DNA from: Planctomycetota bacterium
GTDB lineage: Bacteria > Planctomycetota > Planctomycetia > Pirellulales > PNKZ01
Reading direction: 5' to 3'
NCBI GenBank assembly: GCA_018242585.1
Contig: JAFEBQ010000024.1
Coordinates: forward strand, 62,001 to 126,000
Length of the DNA stretch: 64,000 nt
Shown: positions 8,967-18,205 of the stretch, one piece after another
Layout: every line of letters begins with the position of its first letter
Numbering within the stretch: the stretch's first letter is position 1
Position numbers and translations under genes: made by a program
The notes under the pieces: model-generated
What the model saw: the letters and a program-made list of their open reading frames with translations, nothing else
Told to the model about the DNA's origin: nothing
Database searches by the model: none

Positions 8967-10985
8967 ATGTTGTCATGCGCCGAAATCTTGGGCCCCCAGG
9001 GTCGCATCGCTCAGCGGCTGTCGAACTATGAACGCCGCGACGAGCAATTGGCCATGGCCGAGGCCGTCGCGTCGGCGATCGCCGAGCGGCGACACCTGCT
9101 GGTCGAAGCGGGCACCGGCGTCGGCAAAAGTTTCGCCTACCTCGTCCCCGCAATTCTGACGGCCGCGCAAGAAGGGCGTGAGTCGGGCGAGAAGCCGCGC
9201 CGCGTGGTGATCAGCACCCACACGATTAGCCTGCAGGAACAACTGCTCGGCAAGGATCTGCCGCTACTGCGGGCGGTGATCCCGTTGGAGTTCACCGCGG
9301 TGCTGGTCAAAGGGCGGCACAACTACCTGAGTCGCCGCCGACTGAAGAACGCCATGAAGCGGGCCGATTCACTGCTCGGTTCGGCCGAAGAGTTCGACCA
9401 GTTGCGCTACTTGCAGCGGTGGGCCGAGACGACCGGCGACGGTTCGCTGGCCGATTTGGACTTCCGCCCGTTGCCGTCGGTCTGGGAAGAAGTCGAAAGC
9501 GACCACGGCAACTGCATGGGGCGGCAGTGCCCGACGAACAATGAATGCTTTTACTACCAGGCGCGCCGCCGGGCTCAGAACGCGCAAATCCTGGTCGTGA
9601 ACCACGCCCTGTTCTTCAGCGATCTGGCGCTGCGCCGCTCGGGGGCGAGTATTCTGCCCGATTACGACATCGTCGTCTTCGACGAGGCCCACACCTTGGA
9701 AGCTGTCGCCAGCGACCACCTGGGGCTGGGCTTCACCTCGGGGAGCGTCGAGCATTTGCTGAATCGCGTCTATAACGATCGGACGAACAAGGGGCTGCTT
9801 GCCAACCATCGTTTCGGCCAGGCGTTCGATCTGGTTTCGGAAAGTCGGCAGCGCGCGGCCGAATTCTTTGACGACATCGACGAGTTGGTCGACCGATTGC
9901 CCAACGGGCGCGTGGGGCGACCCAAGCCGGTGGCCAATCGCTTGTCGCCGACGCTGGTGAACCTGGCCCGCGTGGTGCGCTCGTCGGGTGATAATGTCTC
10001 GTCGCCGGAAGAGAAGCAGGACTTCACGGCGGCGCACGATCGGCTGCTCGGGCTGGCCGAAGAGGTCGAAGCCTGGTGCGAGCAGCAAGTGGCCGACGCG
10101 GTCTATTGGGTCGAACGAAGCGAAGGGCGTCGCCGCCGGCTCCGATTGCAAGCCGCGCCGATCGACGTGGGGCCGACGCTGCGCGCTGAGTTGTTCGAGA
10201 AAGTATCTTCGGTGATCATGACCAGCGCCACGTTGTGCGTCGGCCGGCAGCCGTCGTTCAACTTCATGCAATCACGCATCGGCTTGACCCAGGCCGAAAC
10301 CTTGGCGCTCGGCAGCCCGTTCGATTACCAGCAACAGGCCGATCTGGTGCTGCTGCCCGACATGCCCGACCCGGTGAAGCAACGGCTGGCCTACGACCGG
10401 ATGGTCCCCGAGATGGTGCGGCGCTACGTGGCCGAAAGTGACGGCCACGCCTTTGTGCTGTTCACCAACTATGAATTGCTGCGCCAGGTAGCCACCGAGT
10501 TGACCCCGTGGCTGGCCGCGCGGAATCTGGCGCTCTACAGCCAGGCCGATGGCATTCCACGCACGCAGATGATCGAGCGGTTCAAGGAGAACCCGCGGGG
10601 CGTGCTGCTGGGGACGGACAGTTTCTGGCAAGGGGTCGACGTGCCCGGCTCGGCGTTGCAGTTGGTGATTATCACCAAGCTGCCGTTCGCGGTCCCCGAC
10701 ATGCCGCTGACCGAGGCGCGGATGGAGCGTCTACGGGCCGGTGGCGGCAACCCGTTCCGCGATTACCAATTGCCCGAGGCGGTGCTGAAGTTGAAACAAG
10801 GCTTCGGCCGGTTGATCCGGACCAAGCAGGACCACGGCCGGGTGGTGATCCTGGACTCGCGGATGGTCACGCGCCCCTACGGGCGACAGTTCCTAGAGTC
10901 GTTGCCCAATTGCCGCGTGGTACGCCATTCGGCCGTGGGGGAGTCGGCCGACGCGGATCGGGACCGGGAAGAGTACCAGGGGTAG
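8967..10985 (+). CDS. dinG: DinG/XPD-family ATP-dependent DNA helicase
   Basis: The 672-residue protein is a superfamily 2, XPD-like 5'-3' helicase. Visible motifs are Walker A EAGTGVGKS, motif Ia STHTISLQEQLL, the DEAH box VVFDEAHTLE, the SATL motif MTSATLC, GTDSFWQGVDVPG, and the final GFGRLIRTKQDHG (QxxGRxxR type). The region that binds a 4Fe-4S cluster in E. coli DinG keeps Cys183, Cys188 and Cys194 with identical spacing (C-x4-C-x5-C). The first ligand position, inside KGRHNYLS, is Ser122 instead of Cys. The family unwinds D-loops, R-loops and forked DNA in repair. The gene stands alone, with repeats on both sides. Confidence 0.92.
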   Translation: MLSCAEILGPQGRIAQRLSNYERRDEQLAMAEAVASAIAERRHLLVEAGTGVGKSFAYLVPAILTAAQEGRESGEKPRRVVISTHTISLQEQLLGKDLPLLRAVIPLEFTAVLVKGRHNYLSRRRLKNAMKRADSLLGSAEEFDQLRYLQRWAETTGDGSLADLDFRPLPSVWEEVESDHGNCMGRQCPTNNECFYYQARRRAQNAQILVVNHALFFSDLALRRSGASILPDYDIVVFDEAHTLEAVASDHLGLGFTSGSVEHLLNRVYNDRTNKGLLANHRFGQAFDLVSESRQRAAEFFDDIDELVDRLPNGRVGRPKPVANRLSPTLVNLARVVRSSGDNVSSPEEKQDFTAAHDRLLGLAEEVEAWCEQQVADAVYWVERSEGRRRRLRLQAAPIDVGPTLRAELFEKVSSVIMTSATLCVGRQPSFNFMQSRIGLTQAETLALGSPFDYQQQADLVLLPDMPDPVKQRLAYDRMVPEMVRRYVAESDGHAFVLFTNYELLRQVATELTPWLAARNLALYSQADGIPRTQMIERFKENPRGVLLGTDSFWQGVDVPGSALQLVIITKLPFAVPDMPLTEARMERLRAGGGNPFRDYQLPEAVLKLKQGFGRLIRTKQDHGRVVILDSRMVTRPYGRQFLESLPNCRVVRHSAVGESADADRDREEYQG

Positions 10986-11441
10986 TGGCAATCGCGGGGC
11001 CGTTCCAATTGGGTGGCACGTCCCAAGCGCAGCGCAGGGCGTGGGGCAGCGCCAATAAACACCCGGAGTCGGTATCTGCCTCCCCACGCCCCAGGAGGGC
11101 GTGCCACCCCGGCGTCATTCCCGCCTGCGCGGGAATGACGGCCCGGACAGGCACGGTACAACGAATCGATAAATACGCTAACTCGGCCTAAATATGGGGC
11201 ACGCGATGCCTGAACCCCGGGCAGGGGCCGGCCGCGGGGGCCGATTATGCCGGCTTCGCGCCTCGCGTCGGCGAAAATCTTAGGCGGGCCAACTCGTTGT
11301 AAGTTTTGCACTTGCGCCCGATCGCCAACCGCCGCCGGCAAGTCGCCTCGCCCGCGGCACGCCAGTTGAATAGGGAGAAGTTGGCTCGTCGTTTTCACGC
11401 CGAGCGAAACCCTGCTGAGCTTCGACTTTTTCCTGGCGGTG
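10986..11441. repeat. Gene-free stretch with two palindromic elements
   Basis: An element at about 11010-11110 has outer arms GGGTGGCACG and CGTGCCACCC and inner arms GCGTGGGGCAG and CTCCCCACGCC. It is followed by a perfect 12-bp-arm palindrome at 11113-11140 (CGTCATTCCCGC, 4-bp centre, GCGGGAATGACG). The same CGTCATTCCCGC module recurs as a larger inverted pair at 52643-52715. No gene was recognised in the rest of the stretch. Confidence 0.8.
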
Positions 11442-12404
11442 ATGGTGATGATGATGCCCTTTCAGCCTTTCGCGGCGATTGTTTTGGGTGTGGCGATGCT
11501 GCAGGCTGCCGCGCTCCAGCGGCCCACCTTGGCGTATGGTGCCGAGTGCCCTTGCTGCGCTGGTCGCGAGTGGCGCGACGCCGGCTGGCAGTTCCTGGAG
11601 ACCGAGAACTTCAAGCTCTGTGCTCGGGCCACGGCTGACGAAGTCCGTCAACTGGCCCATTCGTGCGAAGAACTGCGCAAACACCTCGACACCAAGTGGC
11701 TGGGGACGACCGTCGAGCAGCAAGCCGAGCGTGAACGCTGGACGCCGCGCTGCCTGGTCTATGTCCACCCGACTGCGGCCAGCTATCTGCGCGAAGTCGG
11801 CCCCGGCCAACAGACCGCCGGTTCATCGCTGGTCGAGTTCGACAAGGGACAACTGATCACGCGGCGGATCGACCTGCGGGCCGATCATCCCGAAGGCTAT
11901 CAAGACGCGCTGGCCCACGAGATGACTCACGTGGTCGTGGCCGATCGGTTCATCCAATCGCCGTTGCCGCGCTGGGCCGACGAGGGAATGGCGGTGCTGG
12001 CCGACTCGCGCGAGAAGCAGAAAGCGCACAACGCGGACTTGCACGACTCGCGCCGCAACGGGACCGCGTTCCGGCTGGCCGAGTTGTTCGCCCTGGAAGA
12101 GTATCCCCAGCCGCACCGGCAAGCGGCCTTCTATGGCCAGAGCGCGTCGCTGGCGCGCTACCTGGTCGAGCGTCATTCGGCCGACAAGTTCGTGGCCTTC
12201 ATCGAAGTCGCCTGCCGCTCGGGCTATGACACCGCGGCCCGCGAAGTGTACGGGCTGGCAAGCTTGGTCGAGTTGGAACAAGGCTGGATCGCCCACCTGA
12301 AAACGCCGCAAGCGGCGATGGTGAGCGAAGACACGGCGCCGCTGAAGAACATGCCGATCATCGGGCGGCAATTGTCGATGAACCAGCCGCGGCGGGGACG
12401 ATAA
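11442..12404 (+). CDS. Secreted gluzincin-type metallopeptidase-like protein
   Basis: The protein has about 320 residues. The N terminus has a hydrophobic stretch (PFQPFAAIVLGVAMLQAA) resembling a signal peptide, then a cysteine-rich start (ECPCCAGREW). The zinc-binding motif HEMTH lies at about residues 159-163, and the downstream glutamate is in WADEGMAVLAD (about residue 181). This HExxH plus E arrangement matches the peptidase MA / DUF1570-like families, which are common in planctomycetes. The substrate is unknown. Start choice is uncertain: a run of GTG and ATG codons at 11439-11455 allows several starts, and none has a strong ribosome binding site. Confidence 0.75.
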   Translation: MVMMMPFQPFAAIVLGVAMLQAAALQRPTLAYGAECPCCAGREWRDAGWQFLETENFKLCARATADEVRQLAHSCEELRKHLDTKWLGTTVEQQAERERWTPRCLVYVHPTAASYLREVGPGQQTAGSSLVEFDKGQLITRRIDLRADHPEGYQDALAHEMTHVVVADRFIQSPLPRWADEGMAVLADSREKQKAHNADLHDSRRNGTAFRLAELFALEEYPQPHRQAAFYGQSASLARYLVERHSADKFVAFIEVACRSGYDTAAREVYGLASLVELEQGWIAHLKTPQAAMVSEDTAPLKNMPIIGRQLSMNQPRRGR

Positions 12405-12444
12405 GCGGCAAAACCCTAAGCACGCATGACGAAGAAACGCAATT

Positions 12445-12604
12445 TACACCTCTCCCTTTAAGGGAGAGGTCGCGAACGAAGTGAGCGGGTAAATGCGTTG
12501 TAGGCCGAGTGGTGTCGCGCAAAGCGGAAGCACACTGATCGCAAACCTTGTTGGTCTTGAGCGCTTTTACCCTCCCTCTTGCCCCTCCCTGAGAGGGAGG
12601 GGTG
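12445..12604. repeat. Intergenic palindromic element, CACCTCTCCC type
   Basis: The element starts with ACACCTCTCCCTTTAAGGGA and GAGGTCGCGAACGAAG, and ends with CCTCCCTCTTGCCCCTCCCT and GAGAGGGAGGGGTGTT. An element of the same layout lies at 60165-60330. It is placed between convergent genes and may terminate transcription. Confidence 0.75.
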
Positions 12605-12681
12605 TTCATCGTTGATGGCGCTGGCGTTTTTCCTCCGTCATTCGTCATTCTCTCTGGCTCCGTGGTTCATCCGCGCGGCGC

Positions 12682-12716
12682 AAAAAAAGAGCCGGCCCCT
12701 GGTCGGGACCGGCTCT
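12682..12716 (-). terminator. Rho-independent terminator of the small secreted protein gene
   Basis: Read on the minus strand, AGAGCCGGTCCC pairs with GGGGCCGGCTCT across a GACC(A) loop, with one G-U pair, and a run of seven T follows. It lies 48 bp beyond the stop codon at 12764. Confidence 0.88.
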
Positions 12717-12763
12717 TGGCGTTTGCGGTCTTGCGCTGCGTAGTGAGTCGCGAAGCGTTTCGC

Positions 12764-13117
12764 TTAGAAGCGGAGCAGCGCCTTGGTGTCGGCACGCAGG
12801 TGGCCCGTTGATACATTGCCGCGAGCGCCTAACGTGCGGCTCGGCATGTACGAGTAGCTGCGAGTGCTACGCGGCGCGACCGACGTCGAGTTGTTTGTTG
12901 CCGGAGCCGGGCTGTTCTTCACAGCCGGGGCGCGTTCGACCTTGGTGGCCGGAGCAACCTGCTGAGCAGGAGCGTACGAATAGGCGCGCATCGAACGACG
13001 ACCCACGTTCTGGTTCAGATCGTTCAACACCTTGTCATGGGCGCTGTTCCCGTAAGGAGCGGCATTGGCCGAAGCGGCCACGAGCAACGCAATGACCGCG
13101 GCACTGATGTAACGCAT
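12764..13117 (-). CDS. Small secreted protein with two RSxRxYSYxP repeats
   Basis: With the ATG at 13117 the protein has 117 residues and starts with a signal peptide (MRYISAAVIALLVAASANA). The start is supported by a good ribosome binding site, GGAGG about 10 bases upstream. Two related segments, RRSMRAYSYAPAQ and PRSTRSYSYMPSR, flank an Ala/Pro/Thr/Asn-rich linker, so the mature protein looks low-complexity and extracytoplasmic. The gene has its own terminator (12682-12716) and a plausible promoter (13199-13224). No enzyme family is recognised. Confidence 0.75.
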   Translation of the reverse strand: MRYISAAVIALLVAASANAAPYGNSAHDKVLNDLNQNVGRRSMRAYSYAPAQQVAPATKVERAPAVKNSPAPATNNSTSVAPRSTRSYSYMPSRTLGARGNVSTGHLRADTKALLRF

Positions 13118-13198
13118 GGTCTCTTTCCTCCGCCCATCACTGGGCACTAGACATTTGGGCGAGCGATGCAACTGACGTCGGCGTGCCAGACACTACTT

Positions 13199-13224
13199 AT
13201 TATATAGGTGTCCGGTATTGGCAA
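13199..13224 (-). promoter_or_regulatory. Candidate sigma-70-type promoter for the small secreted protein
   Basis: The minus strand has a perfect TATAAT at 13204-13199 and TTGCCA at 13224-13219. The spacer is only 14 bp, shorter than the usual 16-18, so the -35 assignment is doubtful. The surrounding AT-rich patch stands out in this GC-rich window. It would give a leader of about 75 nt before the ATG at 13117. Confidence 0.45.
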
Positions 13225-13536
13225 GCCAGATTGGTTCACGGGATCATTAACCTCGGCCACCTGCCGATGCGAGGCCGGCGATCTCCCCCCCTGGAACCTG
13301 GCCGACGCCAATCACCACGGCTCCCGACGCATTCAAAATCTAATGCGCGTTGCGCCCCAGGTGGTGAAATCCGCAGGCGTTTCCGGCTTGCCGCAACGGC
13401 AAAGGCCGGGGTAATCGTTACAGAAGTGTCATGCGACATGGGGCGAAGCGCCCGCTCTCACCCAGCGGTAGCGTACCCAACAGTACGGCGAGTTTGTGCC
13501 AAGTGTCACGAAGTTAGCCGCCGCGGATGATTGAAA

Positions 13537-13722
13537 ATGGGGCCGCGACAGTTTGAGTTTTTGCCGCCCAGTCGATTGACCGTCGGTAGCATGACGCGGG
13601 GCGATGTGCCTATTCACGGCCTGTATTTCTTGGTTCGCATTGTCTGGCTCATTGTCGCCGCCGTTGCGGTCACGGCAGCGCTGATCGGCGCGATGATCTA
13701 TTGGCGCGTCCGGGCGAAGTGA
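13537..13722 (+). CDS. Possible small single-span membrane protein
   Basis: A 61-codon frame ends in a convincing membrane segment (LYFLVRIVWLIVAAVAVTAA) followed by a short basic tail (YWRVRAK). The start may be at 13537 or at the inner ATG at 13591 (MTRGDVPIH). Neither has a strong ribosome binding site. It is called mainly because the hydrophobic segment is well formed; it could still be chance. The gene-free flanks (13225-13536 and 13723-14086) hold nothing else recognised, except a GGGTGCTCTGTGAGC / TTCGCAGAGCACCCT inverted pair at about 13768-13858. Confidence 0.4.
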   Translation: MGPRQFEFLPPSRLTVGSMTRGDVPIHGLYFLVRIVWLIVAAVAVTAALIGAMIYWRVRAK

Positions 13723-14086
13723 ACAACGCGGGAGTCTGTGTTGGCGCGATCGCTGACGGCTTGGCAGGGTGCTCTGTGAGCGCCTTATTTTCACGCGGCC
13801 CGACGAAACGCCTTGCCCATCATCGATCGACACCCGGCGCGTGTTCGCAGAGCACCCTAGGCGAATACACGACCCGCTCTCAGGCAAAATCGCCGTGTCG
13901 TCCCCTCAAAACCGCATGGTTGACCCCGTGTTTCCGCGTGCTTAAAGTGGAATCTCCCGCGGACTTTGCGTCCCTGGCTTCGGTCGCGCCGCCAAGCCAG
14001 CGGGCAACTCCGTCTCGTCGACTTCGCAGGTTCTCATCGTCATCGCAAGTTCTCGTCCGTTTCTTCGGGGAGTCGCGCCGCTCGCC

Positions 14087-14875
14087 ATGTTGGCCAAACG
14101 TATTATCCCCTGCTTGGACGTGAATGCCGGCCGCGTGGTCAAAGGGACCAAGTTCGTCGAGCTGCGCGACGCCGGAGACCCGGTCGCGGTCGCGGCCCGC
14201 TACGAAGCCGAAGGGGCCGACGAGCTGGTCTTTCTGGACATCACGGCCAGCCACGAAGGTCGGGCGATCATGCTCGACGTGGTCCGCCGGGTCTCCGAGA
14301 CGATCTTCATGCCGTTTACCGTCGGCGGCGGCATCCGCACCCTCGAAGACGCCACCGCCCTAATTACCGCCGGGGCCGAGAAGGTCAGCATCAACTCCGC
14401 CGCCGTCCGCACCCCCGAACTGATCTCGGCCGTGGCCAAGAAGTTCGGCAGTTGCGCCACCGTGGTGAACATCGACCCCAAGCGCGTGGTCCGGGACGGG
14501 CAAACGATCTGTGAAGTGCATATTAACGGGGGGCGGATCGGCACCGGGCTCGAAGCCGTGGCCTGGGCCCGCCGGGTCGAGGAGCTGGGAGCCGGGGAAA
14601 TCGCCCTGACCAGCGTGGATGCCGACGGCACCAAGAACGGCTACGATCTAGAGCTGACGGCCGCGGTCAGCTCGGCCGTGTCGATTCCGGTCGTGGCCAG
14701 CGGCGGCGCAGGGCGGCCGGAACACCTGGCCGACGCCATCCTGTTGGGTAAAGCCGACGCCGCGCTGGCGGCGGGCATTTTCCATTTTGGACAATACACG
14801 ATTCGCGAGACGAAACAGATCATGGCGGCGCGAGGGATTCCGGTTCGCGGGCTCGTCGAGGGACACGCCGCCTAG
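14087..14875 (+). CDS. hisF: Imidazole glycerol phosphate synthase cyclase subunit HisF
   Basis: The 262-residue TIM-barrel protein catalyses the ammonia-dependent cyclisation of PRFAR to imidazole glycerol phosphate and AICAR in histidine biosynthesis, together with the HisH glutaminase. Both catalytic aspartates fall at the canonical positions: Asp11 in CLDV and Asp130 in NIDPKRV. The phosphate-binding loops [10 protein letters not shown] (80-89) and [13 protein letters not shown] are present, as is ASGGAG near the end. No other his gene is nearby. The short spacing to pilT (85 bp) probably reflects gene density. Confidence 0.97.
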   Translation: MLAKRIIPCLDVNAGRVVKGTKFVELRDAGDPVAVAARYEAEGADELVFLDITASHEGRAIMLDVVRRVSETIFMPFTVGGGIRTLEDATALITAGAEKVSINSAAVRTPELISAVAKKFGSCATVVNIDPKRVVRDGQTICEVHINGGRIGTGLEAVAWARRVEELGAGEIALTSVDADGTKNGYDLELTAAVSSAVSIPVVASGGAGRPEHLADAILLGKADAALAAGIFHFGQYTIRETKQIMAARGIPVRGLVEGHAA

Positions 14876-14960
14876 CGCCGATCGACATGCCGACTTGCGC
14901 CGATAGTCAAGGTATTTAGCGCCGGTTGACGGTGAACGGATTTTCAAAGGACGATCGATC

Positions 14961-16148
14961 ATGAAACAAGACGCGACTGATACCAATAAGGATCCGATGG
15001 CCGCCCCCTCGATCGACGCGCTGGCGGCCAAGTTCGTCGCCAAAAAAGAAGAACTCGAGATCGACAAGCTGTTCCGCGCGCTGGTCAAGCTGAAGGGGAG
15101 CGACTTGCACCTGAAGGTCGGCCGCCAGCCGATCGTGCGCGTGAATGGCACCTTGCGGCCGCTGAACCGCGACCCGATCGACGACGCCGAAATGGTCCGC
15201 CTGTGCCTGCCGCTGTTGAGCGAGCGCAATCGCAAAATCTACGAAGAGAGCGGCGGCGCCGACTTCGCCTATAGCATCGAAGTCGACGGCACGCCGTGGC
15301 GATTCCGCGTGAACTTGCTGCAACAGTTGGGTCACGTTGGCATGGTGGCTCGCCGCGTGAATCAGTGGATTCCCGACTTCGAAGGGCTAAACCTGCCGCC
15401 GGTGATGGTCGATCTTTGCAAATACAGCCAAGGGATGGTGCTGCTGGCGGGCGTGACCGGCTCGGGCAAAAGCACGACGATCGCGTCGATGCTCAACTGG
15501 GTCAATAAGAACTACAGCAAGCACATCCTCACCCTCGAAGACCCGATCGAATTCGTGTTCACCGAGGACAAGTGTCTGATCAACCAGCGCGAGATCGGCC
15601 TGGACGTGAAGGACTTTGGCATCGGCATGAAGCACGCCGTCCGCGAAGACCCGGACGTCATGCTGGTGGGTGAAATGCGCGACGAGGAAACATTCCTCAC
15701 CGCCATTCACGCGGCCGAGACGGGGCACCTGGTGTTCGGAACCATTCACGCCAGCAGCGCGCCCAGCACGATCGGGCGTATTCTCGACTTGTTCCCGCAA
15801 TCGATGCACTCGTCGCTGCGCAGCGCGATTGCCATGAACATGAAGGCGATCGTCGCGCAGAAGCTGTTGCCGTCGATCAAGGAAGGGGTGGGACGCGTGC
15901 CGACCGTGGAGATCATGACCTTCAACGCCACGGTGCGAAAGCAAATCCTGGAAGAGAAGGACGAAAAACTGGCCGACGTGATCCGCATGTGCGAGAAGGA
16001 AGGCATGCAGGACTTCACGATGAGCCTCAAGGATTTGGTTGACCGGCAACTGATCGATCGGGCCACCGCCTTTGAAGTGGCGCCGAACGTCGAAGCGCTG
16101 AAAATGGCGCTCAAGGGCATCAATGTTTCGCAACCGGGAATTCTGTAA
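14961..16148 (+). CDS. pilT: PilT-type retraction ATPase
   Basis: The 395-residue protein has all PilT/GspE secretion-ATPase motifs intact. These are Walker A GVTGSGKS (164-171), the Asp box TLEDPIEF, Walker B with MLVGEMRD (about 233-240) and the His box TGHLVFGTIHAS. A C-terminal region with the AIRS-like element of PilT is replaced by FPQSMHSSLRSAIAMNMKAI. PilT powers pilus retraction or twitching. The start ATG at 14961 follows GGACGATCGATC, so the ribosome binding site is weak. The stop codon is directly followed by the ATG of the next gene (TAAATG), which points to translational coupling. Confidence 0.9.
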   Translation: MKQDATDTNKDPMAAPSIDALAAKFVAKKEELEIDKLFRALVKLKGSDLHLKVGRQPIVRVNGTLRPLNRDPIDDAEMVRLCLPLLSERNRKIYEESGGADFAYSIEVDGTPWRFRVNLLQQLGHVGMVARRVNQWIPDFEGLNLPPVMVDLCKYSQGMVLLAGVTGSGKSTTIASMLNWVNKNYSKHILTLEDPIEFVFTEDKCLINQREIGLDVKDFGIGMKHAVREDPDVMLVGEMRDEETFLTAIHAAETGHLVFGTIHASSAPSTIGRILDLFPQSMHSSLRSAIAMNMKAIVAQKLLPSIKEGVGRVPTVEIMTFNATVRKQILEEKDEKLADVIRMCEKEGMQDFTMSLKDLVDRQLIDRATAFEVAPNVEALKMALKGINVSQPGIL

Positions 16149-18023
16149 ATGTCGCGTTGTCGGTGCATCGCCATGTTGGGGGCGCTCGCATTCTGCGCCC
16201 TGTTCACTACGTGGGCCACGGCCCAGAACCCTGCCACGCCGGGCAGTACCGCGCCCGGCGCGACGGCCGACGCACCCAGCGACGGCTGGCCCAAGGACTT
16301 GGACCGGCTGACCAATCTGCAACAGCCGACCGCGTTTCAGCGCGGCAAGGGGGGCTATCTGAGCCCCATTCGCCTGGGGCTCTGCTGGCTGGTCTTCCTG
16401 GGTTGGATCGCCACGACCGATTGGGTGAATCGCGACGCCCAGCAGTTGGAAGGGGCGTACTACCGCTGGAACACGATCCTGGTCGCGTCGTTCATGGGGG
16501 CGCTGGTTGTCGTTTGGCTCCTCGATTCAAGCATCATGCTCACGCTGCCGGTGTTGCTGGGGGCCTGGCTCGCGCCTGTGGGCTTGTACGTGTTTCGTCG
16601 CAACTCCACCGTCGGCGATCACGAGAAGGTACTCACGCCGGAACACGTCCGCTTTGTGCTGGCGCCGCATCTCAAGCGGCTGGGCATCAAGATCACCGTC
16701 GAAAAGAAAGCGGTCAAGAAGGCCAAGGACGCCGGGCCGCCGATCGATTTCAACGCCACCGCGAAAGCGACCAAGCCCGAGAACATGGCACTGTCGCTCA
16801 ACGCCAAGGACTCGCCGGGTTTCAAAGAGGCCGGCCTGTTGGTGATCGACGCCCTGCAAAAGCGTGCCAGCCAGATCATGCTCGACTTCACGCGCGAAGG
16901 GACCGTGGTTCGCTACCAGATCGACAGCGTCTGGAGCGACGCCGGCCCGCGCGACCGGCAAACGGCTGACCCGCTGCTGGCCACGCTCAAGTCCGTGGCG
17001 GGAATGAAGGCGGAGGAACGGGCGGCCAAGCAGCGCGGCAAGTTCGAAGCCGTCTATGAAAAGGCCAAGTACCGCCTTAACCTGCAAAGTGGCGGGACCA
17101 AGACGGGCGAGCGAGCCATTGTGCGCATCGACACGGGCGCCGCTCGCAAGGCGCGATTCACCGACCTGAATCTGTCCGCCAAGCAAGTCGAGGATCTGAC
17201 CGCCGCCCTGCAAGAAAAGCAAGGCCTCGTGCTGGTCTCGGCCCCCACGGGGCACGGACTGACCACGTTGATCTCGGCCACGACCGCCTCCATCGATCGC
17301 TTCACGCGCAACGTGATGGCCATCGAAGAAGCCTCGAATCGCGAGATGGAAGTCGAAAACGTCCAGGCCAAAACCTACGACGCCGCCGAAGGTCGCGCGC
17401 CCGACGTGGCGCTGGTCGAAGCGATCCGCGAGTTCCCCGAAGCGATCGTCTTTCCCGAGGTGACCGACGGCAAGGTCTTTGGCATGCTCTGCGAGCAGGT
17501 CAACGAAGGACACATGATCATCGCCGGCCTCCGCGCCCGCGAAGTGGGCGAAGCGCTGCTCAAGGTGCTGATGCTCAAGATTCCGATCAAGGTCGTCGGC
17601 AGCACGGTGACCGCGGTCGTCAACCAGCGGTTGGTCCGCAAGCTATGCACCGATTGCCGCGAGGCCTACGACGCCACGCCGCAGATGCTGCAACAGTTCC
17701 GGCTGCCCGCCGACAAGGTGACCCAATTCTATCGGCCGCCCCAAGCGGACGCCGCGGGCAAAAAGAAGGCCGAGTGCAAATCATGCGGCGGCACCGGATA
17801 CCGTGGCGTGACGGGGCTGGTCGAGGTGTTGTTCATGAACGACGCCATGCGAGCCGCGCTGGCCAATCTGCCCAAGGTCGAACCGGCCAAGCACGTCGAC
17901 TACCTGCGCCAGTCGGCACAGAAAGCCGGCATGCGCACGCTGCAAGAAGAAGGCATCGTGCTGCTGGCCCAAGGCATCACGTCGCTGCCAGAACTAAAAC
18001 GCGCCCTGACCGAGAAAGAATAA
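16149..18023 (+). CDS. Membrane-anchored GspE/PilB-like protein with degenerate ATPase motifs
   Basis: The 624-residue protein has an N-terminal signal-like segment, two or three further hydrophobic segments (about residues 75-145) and a C-terminal GspE/PilB fold. The Walker A position reads APTGHGLTT: the invariant Lys is Leu371. The Asp box is EEA instead of EDP. The Walker B region reads EAIVFPEVTD, so only the Glu is kept. The second His of the His box is lost (GHMIIAGLR). The zinc tetracysteine module typical of GspE/PilB is intact (CTDC and CKSC). It is coupled to pilT with zero spacing. I infer a structural or regulatory paralogue that cannot hydrolyse ATP in the normal way. Confidence 0.85.
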   Translation: MSRCRCIAMLGALAFCALFTTWATAQNPATPGSTAPGATADAPSDGWPKDLDRLTNLQQPTAFQRGKGGYLSPIRLGLCWLVFLGWIATTDWVNRDAQQLEGAYYRWNTILVASFMGALVVVWLLDSSIMLTLPVLLGAWLAPVGLYVFRRNSTVGDHEKVLTPEHVRFVLAPHLKRLGIKITVEKKAVKKAKDAGPPIDFNATAKATKPENMALSLNAKDSPGFKEAGLLVIDALQKRASQIMLDFTREGTVVRYQIDSVWSDAGPRDRQTADPLLATLKSVAGMKAEERAAKQRGKFEAVYEKAKYRLNLQSGGTKTGERAIVRIDTGAARKARFTDLNLSAKQVEDLTAALQEKQGLVLVSAPTGHGLTTLISATTASIDRFTRNVMAIEEASNREMEVENVQAKTYDAAEGRAPDVALVEAIREFPEAIVFPEVTDGKVFGMLCEQVNEGHMIIAGLRAREVGEALLKVLMLKIPIKVVGSTVTAVVNQRLVRKLCTDCREAYDATPQMLQQFRLPADKVTQFYRPPQADAAGKKKAECKSCGGTGYRGVTGLVEVLFMNDAMRAALANLPKVEPAKHVDYLRQSAQKAGMRTLQEEGIVLLAQGITSLPELKRALTEKE

Positions 18024-18049
18024 GACCGTACGTGACTAAGATAAGTCCC

Positions 18050-18136
18050 CCAATGCCTAAATCCCAATGACCAAGAAGAGAAATATCTGTCGTTCGATTA
18101 GCTACCAAGGCTTTGGTCATTGGTCATTGGGACTTG
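18050..18136. repeat. Inverted repeat, CAATGACCAA type
   Basis: The left arm AAATCCCAATGACCAAG (about 18058-18075) and the right arm CTTTGGTCATTGGTCATTGG (about 18110-18130) flank about 35 bp. Relatives of this module occur at 34962-35028, 37401-37473 and 44159-44245, always between genes. Confidence 0.75.
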
Positions 18137-18205
18137 AGGATTAGAACACCGACCGCCCCTGCGTATTCGACATTCTGGTTTCGTCATTCGGATTTTGAAA
18201 AGAAC

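Noticed and set aside
8794-9159. 121-codon plus frame through the 75-bp palindrome
   Set aside because: Half of it is the palindrome and the rest overlaps dinG out of frame.
18113-18205. Upstream extension of the CvpA-like gene
   Set aside because: The extra 31 codons come from a CAATGACCAA repeat; the ATG at 18206 starts the first membrane span directly.
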